In this document: piece after piece, positions 1-8,063 of the stretch
Layout: each line of letters starts with the position of its first letter
Position numbering within the stretch: the first letter of the stretch is position 1
Assembly (NCBI RefSeq): GCF_032598905.1
Contig: NZ_CP122458.1
Span: 5,171,001-5,235,000 of the forward strand
Reading direction: 5' to 3'
Length of the DNA stretch: 64,000 nt
DNA from: Streptomyces sp. 11x1
GTDB lineage: Bacteria > Actinomycetota > Actinomycetes > Streptomycetales > Streptomycetaceae
Program-made: the position numbers and the translations under genes
Notes under the pieces: model-generated
Told to the model about the DNA's origin: nothing
What the model saw: only the letters and a program-made list of their open reading frames with translations
Databases searched by the model: none

Positions 1-808
1 ACTCGCCAGGCACACAGATCACCGGGGCAGTTCGCTCACACGTCGTTGCCCAAGTGCGGGGAACGGTGGGGTCGGCGTAGCGCGGGGCGTCACTCACCAG
101 AGGATACGACGCCCCGAAGCCCGCGAGGACGCAGCAGGCCACGGCGGCGGCGCGCAGCGCCGGACGTGAGAGCAGGCTGAGCGCGACAAGACCGAGCAGC
201 AGCCCGAGAGCCAGGATCGCCGGTGCCATGAGGTAGGCGCGGTCCACGACATCCGTATAGGTCGGAGTGCTCATGTCGAATCCGGATACCGCCCGCAGCC
301 ATGGGATACCCAGCGTATAGGCGACGAAGACCCACAGCGCCGTGATCACCACCGCGAGGGGGCGGGCGATAACGGGCGGAAGGGAGAGCCCGAGGAAGAA
401 ACCGACTGCCACTGCGCTGAAGGGGATCGCAAGACTTCGGACCATGGGAACGGTGTCGTGGAGCCCTGGTGCGGGGCCTCCCAGATAGCTGATCACCAAC
501 AGGAAGGACGCCACCCAGCTGATGATCACCAGGGCCAGGGTGGGGGCCATCGCATCGACAAATATTCGCAGCAGGTGGCGGCTGGACGGGGCGGCTGTGA
601 TCCGAGCCTGGCGAAGCCTCCCTGCGTCCCAGGCGGCCACCAAGGCTATTCCCAGCGCGGCGACCCTCAGGGCCACCGAGACCACGACGATGGAATCCTC
701 ACCGGTGAACGGCGAGGGCTGGTAGGCGGTGAAGTATATGGCCAGAGCCACCGTCGGGGCTCCGAGCCCTATGACGGCCGAGTGTCGAGCGAAGGGGAAT
801 CGGTTCAC
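1..808 (-). CDS. ABC transporter permease, 3' end beyond the window
   Basis: Open frame of about 269 codons read leftwards from a GTG at 808 to the window edge with no stop, so the C-terminus is missing. The GTG overlaps the TGA of the upstream ATPase gene (GTGA), which argues for translational coupling; a second GTG at 811 is possible. The product shows about seven hydrophobic stretches and no enzymatic motif, as expected for the membrane subunit of an ABC-type exporter. The last visible residues, CERTAPVICVPGE, resemble the Cys-containing extracytoplasmic segment often seen in Streptomyces permeases of this kind (recalled from the family). The substrate cannot be told from sequence; with the ATPase and the secreted protein upstream it may export a peptide or give self-protection (inference). 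Confidence 0.75.
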   Translation of the reverse strand, partial: MNRFPFARHSAVIGLGAPTVALAIYFTAYQPSPFTGEDSIVVVSVALRVAALGIALVAAWDAGRLRQARITAAPSSRHLLRIFVDAMAPTLALVIISWVASFLLVISYLGGPAPGLHDTVPMVRSLAIPFSAVAVGFFLGLSLPPVIARPLAVVITALWVFVAYTLGIPWLRAVSGFDMSTPTYTDVVDRAYLMAPAILALGLLLGLVALSLLSRPALRAAAVACCVLAGFGASYPLVSDAPRYADPTVPRTWATTCERTAPVICVPGE

Positions 809-1563
809 CACGAGATCGCCCCATCGATCTCGGTGAACGCCTGATAAGCGGAGGTGGCCCGCTGTTCGTCGGATGTCGCCGTCGCGCTCGCGTGGGAAAG
901 GAAGTCCACCACCGTTCCCGAGAAACGCACCTGACCGTCCAACAGAACCACGACCGAGTCATACGAGTTGGCGATGTCCGAGGTGTCATGGGTGGAGAGA
1001 ACGATGTGCACCTCCTTGGACAGATCGGCGAGAATCTGGTGGAAGACCTGCCGCTGCCGGGGATCCATGCCCGCTGTCGGCTCATCGAGGAGAAGGACCT
1101 CTGCGTCATGTACGAGGGCCTGCGCCACTGCGACGCGCCGCTGCTGCCCCCCGGAGAGTTCCTGGACCTTGTCACCCGCCCGATCGGCCAGCTCCACGCG
1201 GTTCAGGGCCTTGAGAGCCTGACGCCACGCCTCGCGCCGGGGCATCCCCTTGAGCCAACCGGAATACGCGACCTGATCCCGGGCCGTGAGCCCCGGCACC
1301 TGCCCCACCTGCTGAGGCATCCATGCCACACGCCTACGGAACGCGGGCAGCGCGCGACGCCGGCCGGTGCTCAGGTCGCCATAGGTGACGGAACCGGAAT
1401 CGGGGCGCAGCGCAGATGCGCACAAGCCCAACAGGGTACTCTTTCCCGCTCCGTTCGGCCCCAGGAGCACGGTCCGCCCGGGCGGCAGTGTGTAGCTGAG
1501 ATCACGCAGCACCGGGCGTCTACGCCGATAGGAGAAGAAACACTCGGACATCGAAATGGGCAT
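805..1563 (-). CDS. ABC transporter ATP-binding protein
   Basis: A 252-residue ATPase, normal length for a stand-alone nucleotide-binding subunit. Visible motifs: Walker A GPNGAGKS near residue 36, Q-loop MPQQ near 82, signature LSGGQ near 134, Walker B VLLLDEPT near 155 and the H-loop STHD near 190. It energises transport with the permease encoded directly downstream, whose GTG start overlaps this stop. The start ATG at 1563 puts the first strand of the domain at residue 2. Codon use is less GC-biased than in the core genes further right, and the locus lies left of an apparent integration scar, so it is probably accessory DNA. Confidence 0.9.
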   Translation of the reverse strand: MPISMSECFFSYRRRRPVLRDLSYTLPPGRTVLLGPNGAGKSTLLGLCASALRPDSGSVTYGDLSTGRRRALPAFRRRVAWMPQQVGQVPGLTARDQVAYSGWLKGMPRREAWRQALKALNRVELADRAGDKVQELSGGQQRRVAVAQALVHDAEVLLLDEPTAGMDPRQRQVFHQILADLSKEVHIVLSTHDTSDIANSYDSVVVLLDGQVRFSGTVVDFLSHASATATSDEQRATSAYQAFTEIDGAISW

Positions 1564-1671
1564 GCGACACCTTGGTATTTCAGCGTGGGGGTGCCTCTGT
1601 CTGTTTCATCAAGAGGCAGGTGGAGACCTGCGTTTCAGGTCTCCACCCAGGTATTCAGAATCCAGTGTCAC

Positions 1672-2103
1672 CTAGAATGACATACGGGTCTGATCGACGC
1701 TGATAGTCGGGCCGACTATCGAATTTCCATCGATCTTGGTGATGCGGAAGTAATAGTCGTGACCCTCGGTTCCGGCACCCCACTCGCCGGACGACGTTCC
1801 ACCGTTGAAGCATGCCGTGTACGTCTTTGTGTCGAATCCGGTGTCGGGTCCGATGACAGCACGACGCAGCTGAACAGTCACACTTCTACCCAACTCCGTA
1901 TGGCATCCGGTGAAGTCCACCTTGTTCCCGCCGCTACCTCCGTCATCGGTCACAGGCTTCGAGTTGAAGCCGGCGACTCCAGCCTGTATGAACGAGTACT
2001 TCACGACAGCCCAAGCGGGGCTCGCGAGGGCCAATGGGAGGGTCGAGATGGAAGCAACCATACCGATCCGCTTCCAGGTACTACGGGTTCCGAACTTACG
2101 CAC
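1672..2103 (-). CDS. small secreted protein of unknown function
   Basis: A 143-residue protein starting at GTG 2103, chosen because AAGAGG sits about 7 nt upstream and because it gives a clean signal peptide: basic start, hydrophobic core IGMVASISTLPLALA and an AWA cleavage site near residue 31. The longer ATG start at 2172 adds a poor N-terminus with no ribosome site. The mature part of about 112 residues has only two cysteines (GCHTE and TACFNGG), so a single disulfide is likely, and is rich in Gly and Thr. I do not recognise the family. It is transcribed towards the ABC exporter genes with a gap of about 110 nt and may be their partner or simply a neighbour. Confidence 0.7.
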   Translation of the reverse strand: MRKFGTRSTWKRIGMVASISTLPLALASPAWAVVKYSFIQAGVAGFNSKPVTDDGGSGGNKVDFTGCHTELGRSVTVQLRRAVIGPDTGFDTKTYTACFNGGTSSGEWGAGTEGHDYYFRITKIDGNSIVGPTISVDQTRMSF

Positions 2104-2236
2104 AGTTGTACCTCTTGATTGGAATCGCGAGCAGGCGCGTGCATCACGAGGTGAATTGAGCGAAGGCCGCATTGGCGGGAATCCCCCGCGAGGGATTTTG
2201 AGTGTACATCCACAACGTTGGGCTTCACGGCAGTTA

Positions 2237-3308
2237 TTGATCCGAAACGGTAGGTGCTCTGGGTCGTTGATCCCTGCGTGAGCGAACTGGTAGGGGACGC
2301 ACGGCAGTTGTCGCCGTCAGCGCAGGAGGCTCTTCGGCTGCGGGCGGTGGCCGCGTTGGTGGCGGGCCGGACTCGCGAGGATGTCGCGGCGGTGTTCCGG
2401 GTCTCGCTCAAGGCGGTGGACAACTGGTGGGGGAAGTGGCTGGCCAGCGCGAAGCGCTCGTAGCTCAGCCGCGGGGTCGGCGAACATCAGGTTCTCGGCG
2501 CCGTCGAGCAGCAGGCGATCCGGCAGGCCGTACTGGATCACCGTCCCTGTGACCTGGGGCTGGCGGGGCAGCTGTGGACGCGGGCGGGAGTGGGGGACCT
2601 GATCGCGAAGCTGTACCGGGTGCGGCTGACCGATCAGGGCATGGGCAAGTACCTGCGCCGCTGGGGCCTGTCCTTCCAGCGCCCGGACTAGCGGGCCGTC
2701 GAACAGGACGCGGAAGCGGTCCGCGTCTGGCGGGAGGAGACCTGGCCGGCGATCCGGGCCAGGGCGAGGGCCGCGGGCGGGGAGGTGCTCTTCGCCGACC
2801 AGGTCGGCATCCGTTCCGACCAGATCACCGGCCGCACCTGGGGCGCCAAGGGGTGCACCCCCATCGTGCGCTGCACGGGCAACCGGTTCTCGGTGAACGC
2901 GATGTCCGCGATCAGCACGAAGGGCCGCATGCACTTCATGGTCTTCACCGAGACCTTCGACGCCGACGTCATGGGCCGCTTCCTGGACCGGCTCGTAGGC
3001 CACTTCGACCACAAAGTGCACCTCGTCGTGGACGGCCACTCCGCTCACCGCTTCCGATCACCCGGACCGCATCGAGCTGCACTTCCTGCCGTCGTACTCG
3101 CCGGAACTGAACCCCGACGAACTGGTCAACGCCGACCTCAAACGGAGCCTGCCCATGCACAACCGGGCCCGCGACCAGGCCCAACTCGCCGCCGAGTCCC
3201 GCCGGTTCTTCCACCGACGCCAACGTCAGCCACACATCGTCCGCGGCTACTTCGGCGGACCCCACGTCCGCTACATCCTCGAACAGAACCCTTTGAGTTT
3301 CGGATCAA
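2237..3308. mobile_element. IS630-family insertion sequence, complete ends, dead transposase
   Basis: A 1.07-kb element with perfect 12-bp terminal inverted repeats TTGATCCGAAAC (2237-2248 and, inverted, 3297-3308). Each end is flanked by TA (2235-2236 and 3309-3310), the target duplication typical of IS630/Tc1-mariner elements. The interior is a damaged transposase gene on the plus strand. Intact ends with a broken enzyme mean it can move only if a related transposase acts in trans. Confidence 0.85.
2278..3308 (+). pseudogene. IS630-family DDE transposase, broken
   Basis: From GTG 2278 the frame begins with a helix-turn-helix region (TREDVAAVFRVSLKAVDNWW). It is interrupted by a TAG at 2461-2463 that follows a locally shifted stretch, then by an in-frame TAG at 2689-2691 within QRPD*RAVEQD, where a single base change from a lysine codon is likely. 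Near 3050 a deletion of roughly 26 bp changes frame. The catalytic parts are still readable: LFADQ (first Asp), VVDGHSAH (second Asp) and, in the shifted frame, SPELNPDE (Glu). Several independent lesions show the gene has been inactive for some time. Confidence 0.85.
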
Positions 3309-3311
3309 TAG

Positions 3312-3935
3312 TCTTCCGTCGCGGTGTTCCTTTTTGCGTACGCCCTGGTGGTCTTCGCGGAGATCTGCGACGTGGACCTCTCCCGCGACCTGTTTCCCGC
3401 GCGACCGACGAGGCCACCGAAGAACTCGATGCCTGGCGTCAACGGCCCAGGAGCCGGTCCGGTCTCTGGGTGCGTCGATCTCGGCCGCGCCGAGGTCGGT
3501 CAGTACCCGCTTGCGTGACGTGTCATCGCGCGAATTGCCTGGGCCGGCCCTGGTCTCGTCGCCCTTCTCGTGGCCGAGGCTTACATGGAGGTTCAGGGCG
3601 TCAGCGCGCTGCACTCCGAGCCTAAGAAGGTCAGCCCTCTGGAGTCGACGTACGGAGTTCTGCGCGCGCAGGCGATGACTCCTCGAGATGGTGGCCATGG
3701 TCGAGGAGAAGCTTCACTTCACATACCAGTCCGCACACAGTCCGCAGGACACCCAATAAAGTCCATCGCACCCCGTCGCCAACAATCAAGAAAAGGCCAG
3801 GCCAGAGACCCACAGCAAAGATCACTGCAGGTCGCAGACCCGGCCGATTACTTGGAGACCAAGAAGGCGGCTTCGAGCGCGGACGAGCCTCACCCCTTTC
3901 CGGGCGGACTCGTCCACATGCGGCCGTAGTGATCC
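3312..3935. other. 620-bp stretch without a recognisable gene
   Basis: Several short open frames exist on both strands (for example 3324-3518 plus and 3631-3825 minus), but none has a convincing ribosome site, codon bias or recognisable domain. The stretch next to the IS looks like decayed coding DNA whose origin I cannot name. Confidence 0.4.
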
Positions 3936-4907
3936 CTACAGTCCGCCCTCAGACATGCCGTGCACTGCCGGGATCGTTCCCAGCCGCCCCTTCTGGAAGT
4001 CCTCGAACGCCTGCTGCAGCTCGTCCTTGGTGTTCATGACGAACGGGCCGTAGTGCGCCATCGGCTCACGGATCGGCTGTCCGCCCAGCAGCACGACCTC
4101 CAGGTCCGGCGTGTTCGCGTCCTGCTTCTCGTCCGCGCGGACCGTCAGCGAGGAGCCCGCGCCGAAGACCGCGGTCTGCCCCAGATGGATCGGGCGGCGC
4201 TCCGCGCCGACCGCGCCCTTGCCCGCGAGGACGTACGCCAGGCCGTTGAAGTCCTCCCGCCACGGAAGAGTGAGCTCCGCGCCGGGCGCGAGGGTCGCGT
4301 GGACCATGGTGATCGGGGTGTGGGTGATGCCGGGCCCCGCGTGCCCGTCCAGCTCGCCGGCGATGACCCGCAGCAGCGCGCCGCCGTCGGGGGTGGTGAG
4401 GAGCTGCACGTGCCCGCCGCGGATGTCCTGGTAGCGCGGCGCCATCATCTTGTCCTTGGCCGGCAGGTTCACCCACAGCTGCAGGCCGTGGAAGAGACCG
4501 CCGGACATGACCAGCGACTCCGGCGGCGCCTCGATGTGGAGCAGGCCCGAGCCGGCCGTCATCCACTGGGTGTCGCCGTTGGTGATGGTGCCGCCGCCGC
4601 CCTGGCTGTCCTGGTGGTCGAAGATGCCGTCGATGATGTAGGTGACGGTCTCGAAGCCGCGGTGCGGGTGCCACGGGGTCCCTTTCGGTTCCCCAGGCTG
4701 ATACTCAACCTCACCCATCTGATCCATCATGATGAACGGGTCCAGATGGCGGTAGTTGATCCCCGCGAACGCCCGGCGAACGGGGAAACCCTCACCTTCG
4801 AAGCCGCTCGGCGCGGTCGTCACACCAAGCACAGGACGGGCCACGGCATCGACCGACGCGGCCACGCGCGGGAGGGTCAAGGGGTTGTCGACGGTTACAG
4901 CAGGCAT
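3936..4907 (-). CDS. pirin family protein, chimeric gene
   Basis: A 323-residue bicupin of the pirin family; members bind a metal and some are quercetinases or transcription cofactors. The N-terminal cupin carries HPHRGFETVTYII near residue 80 and the HIE segment (LLHIEAPP) that supplies metal ligands; the full length and C-terminal cupin are intact. The start ATG 4907 has AAGAGGAG upstream. By hand count about 20 of the first 75 codons end in A or T, against about one of the next 70. The switch falls at codon 75, on the AA/TT that corresponds to the phiC31 attB crossover in S. coelicolor pirin SCO3798 (recalled). The gene is therefore a hybrid of an imported 5' part and a host-like 3' part. 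A truncated host-like 5' copy lies directly upstream. Confidence 0.93.
   Translation of the reverse strand: MPAVTVDNPLTLPRVAASVDAVARPVLGVTTAPSGFEGEGFPVRRAFAGINYRHLDPFIMMDQMGEVEYQPGEPKGTPWHPHRGFETVTYIIDGIFDHQDSQGGGGTITNGDTQWMTAGSGLLHIEAPPESLVMSGGLFHGLQLWVNLPAKDKMMAPRYQDIRGGHVQLLTTPDGGALLRVIAGELDGHAGPGITHTPITMVHATLAPGAELTLPWREDFNGLAYVLAGKGAVGAERRPIHLGQTAVFGAGSSLTVRADEKQDANTPDLEVVLLGGQPIREPMAHYGPFVMNTKDELQQAFEDFQKGRLGTIPAVHGMSEGGL
4662..4710. other. phiC31 attB-like site inside pirin (left junction)
   Basis: The stretch reading GGTGCGGGTGCCACGGGG then TCCCTTTCGGTTCCCC aligns position by position with the S. coelicolor phiC31 attB (recalled, half-site GGTGCGGGTGCCAGGGCG). The TT crossover corresponds to 4684-4685. 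Left of the core the sequence is host-like; right of it the pirin coding sequence changes to low-GC codons. Confidence 0.65.
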
Positions 4908-4943
4908 GGGTCCGACTCTCCTCTTGGTGGAAGTTTCCGCAGG

Positions 4944-5210
4944 TCAGCGAGCATCCGTCGGGATACTCCCCCAACTGATAGAGTCCTTGGGCTCTCCCGG
5001 CGCGTAGTCCACCTCGCCCATCTGGTCCATCATGATGAACGGGTCGAGGTGCTGGTAGTTGATCCCCGCGAACGCCCGGCGAACCGGGAAGCCCTCGCCC
5101 TCGAACCCACTGGGCGCGGTCGTCACGGCGAGCACCGGACGGGCCACCGCGTCGGTCGGTGCGGCGACACGGGGCAGGGTCAGCGGGTTCTCGACGGTCA
5201 CTGCGGGCAT
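4944..5210 (-). pseudogene. truncated 5' copy of the pirin gene
   Basis: An 88-codon frame whose first 75 residues match the N-terminus of the neighbouring pirin with a handful of substitutions (for example DNPLT/ENPLT, EYQ/DYA). It then breaks into an unrelated tail (DSISWGSIPTDAR). Codons are strongly C/G-ending, unlike the matching part of the full gene, so this looks like the original host 5' end cut off by insertion. It keeps a strong AGGAGGT ribosome site at 5217-5223 and probably the original promoter, and lies 36 nt upstream of the intact gene. The truncation point is the TT at 4987-4988 of a hybrid attachment site. Confidence 0.85.
4969..5014. other. hybrid attachment site resembling phiC31 attR
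   Basis: CCCCAACTGATAGAGTCC (4969-4986), then the TT core (4987-4988), then GGGCTCTCCCGGCGCG. The left part starts with CCCCAACTG exactly 18 nt before the core, as in the phiC31 attP arm CCCCAACTGGGGTAACCT (recalled). The right part matches the attB half GGGCTCCCCGGGCGCG with one substitution. Phage-type half joined to bacterial-type half is what serine-integrase recombination leaves behind. Confidence 0.7.
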
Positions 5211-5216
5211 GTCGGT

Positions 5217-5253
5217 ACCTCCTTGTGCGCTCAGTTTAGTTGACTATTGAACT
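5217..5253 (-). promoter_or_regulatory. ribosome site and possible operator upstream of the truncated pirin copy
   Basis: AGGAGGT (5217-5223, minus strand) precedes the ATG at 5210. Further upstream, AGTTGACTATTGAACT (5238-5253) is an imperfect inverted repeat (AGTT ... AACT) of the kind bound by MarR-type regulators. It would drive the locus from the original host promoter. The regulator is not in the window. Confidence 0.35.
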
Positions 5254-5424
5254 TCCTGCCACCCTCAACAGCACACAAGCCGCCCCGCATTCCCACCAGG
5301 GCCGCACCCCGGGGCTCGCTCTGAAGGGGCGCGGGGAACTGCGCGAACAACTTCCACAGCCCCGCACTCCGCAACGAACCGCACCCCACCACCGCGGACC
5401 CGGAACCCGGCCCAACCAGCGGAG

Positions 5425-5919
5425 CTATCCGTACATCCGCCGCATCGCGAACTCCACCATCTGCTCCACGGCCTTCGCATCGAAGACCATCCGATGCTCC
5501 CCCTCCATGTCGAGGACGAAGCCGTACCCGGTCGGCAGCAGATCGATCACCTCCGCTCCGGTGATCACGAAGTACTTGGACTCCTTGCCGGCGTACCGAC
5601 GCAGCTCCTTCAGCGAGGTGAACATCGGGATCACCGGCTGCTGAGTGTTGTGCAGCGCCAGGAACCCGGGGTTGTCCCCGCGCGGGCAGTACACCTTGGA
5701 CGAGGCGAAGACCTGCTGGAAGTCCTCCGCCGCCATCTGCCCGGTGGTGAAGGCCCGCACCGCGTCCGCGAGGGAGGGCGGGGACGGCTCCGGGTACAGG
5801 GGAGGCTGCTGCCCGTAACCGCCCCCCATCTGGCCGCCGGGCATCTGCCCGGGCATCTGCTGCTGCGGCGGCGGGGCGTACTGCTGCTGAGGGCCGGCGC
5901 TCTGGTCGTAGCCGTACAT
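5425..5919 (-). CDS. SseB-family domain protein
   Basis: A 164-residue protein. Residues 1-45 form a Gln/Pro/Gly/Met-rich low-complexity leader (repeated PQQQ and MPGG). The rest, from about 50, is an SseB-like domain (AFTTGQMAAEDFQQVFASSKVYCP ... PVIPMFTSLKELRRY ... FVLDMEGEHRMVFD). The family's molecular role is poorly defined. No signal peptide or membrane span is seen, so it is probably cytoplasmic. It is monocistronic between the pirin locus and the divergent acyl-CoA dehydrogenase gene. The ATG at 5919 is the only plausible start. Confidence 0.8.
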   Translation of the reverse strand: MYGYDQSAGPQQQYAPPPQQQMPGQMPGGQMGGGYGQQPPLYPEPSPPSLADAVRAFTTGQMAAEDFQQVFASSKVYCPRGDNPGFLALHNTQQPVIPMFTSLKELRRYAGKESKYFVITGAEVIDLLPTGYGFVLDMEGEHRMVFDAKAVEQMVEFAMRRMYG

Positions 5920-5969
5920 GCGGCAAAGCGTAACGAGTCACAGATGGACGGCTCGGGGTTGCATCTTAT

Positions 5970-6012
5970 TACCGGTGGGTAGCATCATCGACAGAGAAGC
6001 TACTCGTTGGTA
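5970..6012. promoter_or_regulatory. repeated 12-bp motif upstream of the acyl-CoA dehydrogenase
   Basis: TACCGGTGGGTA (5970-5981) and TACTCGTTGGTA (6001-6012) fit TACYSGTKGGTA and start 31 bp apart, roughly three helical turns. The first is a near palindrome (TACC-N4-GGTA). Both lie in the divergent promoter region, so they are a candidate operator for a fatty-acid-responsive regulator (inference). Confidence 0.4.
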
Positions 6013-6068
6013 TGTGAACTAGCGCGAGGATCCAGTGCCTCGCCGATCTCTCTTACGGAGCCGTCGCC

Positions 6069-7895
6069 ATGGGGCACTACAAGTCGAATCTCCGCGACAT
6101 CGAGTTCAACCTCTTCGAGGTGCTCGGGCGCGACAAGCTGTACGGCACCGGTCCGTTCGCGGAGATGGACACGGACACCGCGAAGAGCATCCTGGAGGAG
6201 CTGGCCCGGCTCTCGGAGAACGAGCTGGCGGAATCCTTCACGGACGCCGACCGCAACCCGCCGGTCTTCGACCCGGAGACGAACACCGCGCCGGTACCGG
6301 CATCCTTCAAGAAGAGCTACAAGGCCTTCATGGACTCCGAGTACTGGCGGCTCGGCCTGCCCGAGGAGATCGGCGGCACCACCTCGCCCCGCTCCCTGAT
6401 CTGGGCCTTCGCCGAGCTGATCCTGGGCGCCAACCCGGCCGTCTGGATGTACTCCTCGGGCCCCGCGTTCGCCGGCATCCTCTTCGAGGAGGGCAACGAG
6501 GTCCAGAAGCACATCGCCAAGGTCGCCGTGGAGAAGCAGTGGGGCTCCACGATGGTCCTCACCGAGCCCGACGCGGGCTCCGACGTCGGCGCCGGCCGCA
6601 CCAAGGCGGTCCAGCAGGAGGACGGCTCCTGGCACATCGAGGGCGTCAAGCGCTTCATCACCTCCGGTGAGCACGACATGGAGGAGAACATCCTCCACTA
6701 CGTCCTCGCCCGCCCCGAGGGCCACGGCCCCGGCACCAAGGGCCTGTCCCTCTTCCTCGTCCCGAAGTACCTCTTCGACTTCGAGACCGGCGAGCTGGGC
6801 GAGCGCAACGGCGTGTACGCGACGAACGTCGAGCACAAGATGGGCCTCAAGGCCTCCAACACCTGCGAGATGACCTTCGGCGACCGCCACCCGGCCAAGG
6901 GCTGGCTGATCGGCGACAAGCACGACGGCATCCGCCAGATGTTCCGCATCATCGAGTTCGCCCGCATGATGGTCGGCACGAAGGCGATCTCCACACTCTC
7001 CACGGGCTACCTGAACGCGCTGGAGTACGCCAAGGAGCGCGTCCAGGGCCCCGACCTGGCGAACTTCATGGACAAGACCGCGCCCAAGGTCACCATCACC
7101 CACCACCCCGACGTCCGCCGCTCGCTGATGACGCAGAAGGCGTACGCGGAGGGCATGCGCGCCCTCGTCCTCTACACCGCCTCCATCCAGGACGAGATCC
7201 AGGTCAAGGAGGCGGCGGGCGAGGACGTCTCCGCCCTGGAGGCCCTGAACGACCTGCTCCTGCCCATCGTCAAGGGCTACGGCTCCGAGAAGGGCTACGA
7301 GCAGCTCGCCCAGTCCCTGCAGATCTTCGGCGGCTCCGGGTTCCTCCAGGAGTACCCGATCGAGCAGTACATCCGCGACGCCAAGATCGACACCCTCTAC
7401 GAGGGCACCACCGCGATCCAGGGCCAGGACTTCTTCTTCCGGAAGATCGTCCGCAACCAGGGCGCCGCGCTGAACACCCTCGCCGAGGAGATCAAGAAGT
7501 TCCTGGCGCTCGGGGAGGGCGGCGAGCAGCTGGACGGCGCCCGCGAGCACCTCGCCAAGGCCGCCGTCGAGCTGGAGGCCATCGTCGGCCTCCTCCTCAC
7601 CGACCTCGCCGCCACCGAGCAGGACGTCAAGAACATCTACAAGGTGGGCCTCAACACCACCCGCCTGCTGATGGCCTCCGGTGACGTCGTCGTCGGCTAC
7701 CTGCTCCTCAAGGGCGCCGCCGTCGCCGCCGAGAAGCTGGAGAACGCCTCCGCCAAGGACAAGGCTTTCTACACCGGCAAGATCGCGGCGGCGAAGTTCT
7801 TCGCGGCCAACGTCCTCCCGGGCGTCACCCTCGCCCGCAAGATCTCCGAGGGCGTCGACCTGGACCTGATGGAGCTGGACGAGGCGGCGTTCTAG
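6069..7895 (+). CDS. acyl-CoA dehydrogenase, FadE5-like
   Basis: A 608-residue flavoprotein that introduces the alpha-beta double bond in acyl-CoA during beta-oxidation; about 600 residues is typical of the FadE5-type long form with an extra C-terminal helical domain. Visible features: [12 protein letters not shown] near residue 167 (FAD/substrate loop), [20 protein letters not shown] near 420, and the catalytic glutamate in [15 protein letters not shown] near 445. The start ATG 6069 begins [19 protein letters not shown], the usual N-terminus of this subfamily. It is monocistronic and followed by a strong terminator hairpin. The likely electron acceptor is ETF. Confidence 0.92.
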   Translation: MGHYKSNLRDIEFNLFEVLGRDKLYGTGPFAEMDTDTAKSILEELARLSENELAESFTDADRNPPVFDPETNTAPVPASFKKSYKAFMDSEYWRLGLPEEIGGTTSPRSLIWAFAELILGANPAVWMYSSGPAFAGILFEEGNEVQKHIAKVAVEKQWGSTMVLTEPDAGSDVGAGRTKAVQQEDGSWHIEGVKRFITSGEHDMEENILHYVLARPEGHGPGTKGLSLFLVPKYLFDFETGELGERNGVYATNVEHKMGLKASNTCEMTFGDRHPAKGWLIGDKHDGIRQMFRIIEFARMMVGTKAISTLSTGYLNALEYAKERVQGPDLANFMDKTAPKVTITHHPDVRRSLMTQKAYAEGMRALVLYTASIQDEIQVKEAAGEDVSALEALNDLLLPIVKGYGSEKGYEQLAQSLQIFGGSGFLQEYPIEQYIRDAKIDTLYEGTTAIQGQDFFFRKIVRNQGAALNTLAEEIKKFLALGEGGEQLDGAREHLAKAAVELEAIVGLLLTDLAATEQDVKNIYKVGLNTTRLLMASGDVVVGYLLLKGAAVAAEKLENASAKDKAFYTGKIAAAKFFAANVLPGVTLARKISEGVDLDLMELDEAAF

Positions 7896-7949
7896 CCGGC
7901 ATCCAAGGCGGCTCACCAGCCTGCCCCTCCCCGGCCGCACCCCGGTCGT

Positions 7950-7984
7950 GGCGCCGGACGGACCCTGCCCGTCCGTCCGGCGCC
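7950..7984 (+). terminator. hairpin after the acyl-CoA dehydrogenase gene
   Basis: Perfect 14-bp stem: left arm GGCGCCGGACGGAC (7950-7963), 7-nt loop, right arm 7971-7984. It lies 55 nt past the stop with no long T-run, as is common in Streptomyces. Confidence 0.75.
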
Positions 7985-8063
7985 TCCCCCTCCGCACGCT
8001 CACCACGAGGGCCCGCTCCCATCCCCAGGGAGTGGGCCCTCGTACGTCGTTAAGGTGAACCCC

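Noticed and set aside
3138..3698. 186-codon minus-strand frame next to the IS630 element
   Set aside because: Arg/Gly-rich with no recognisable domain; overlaps the transposase remnant.
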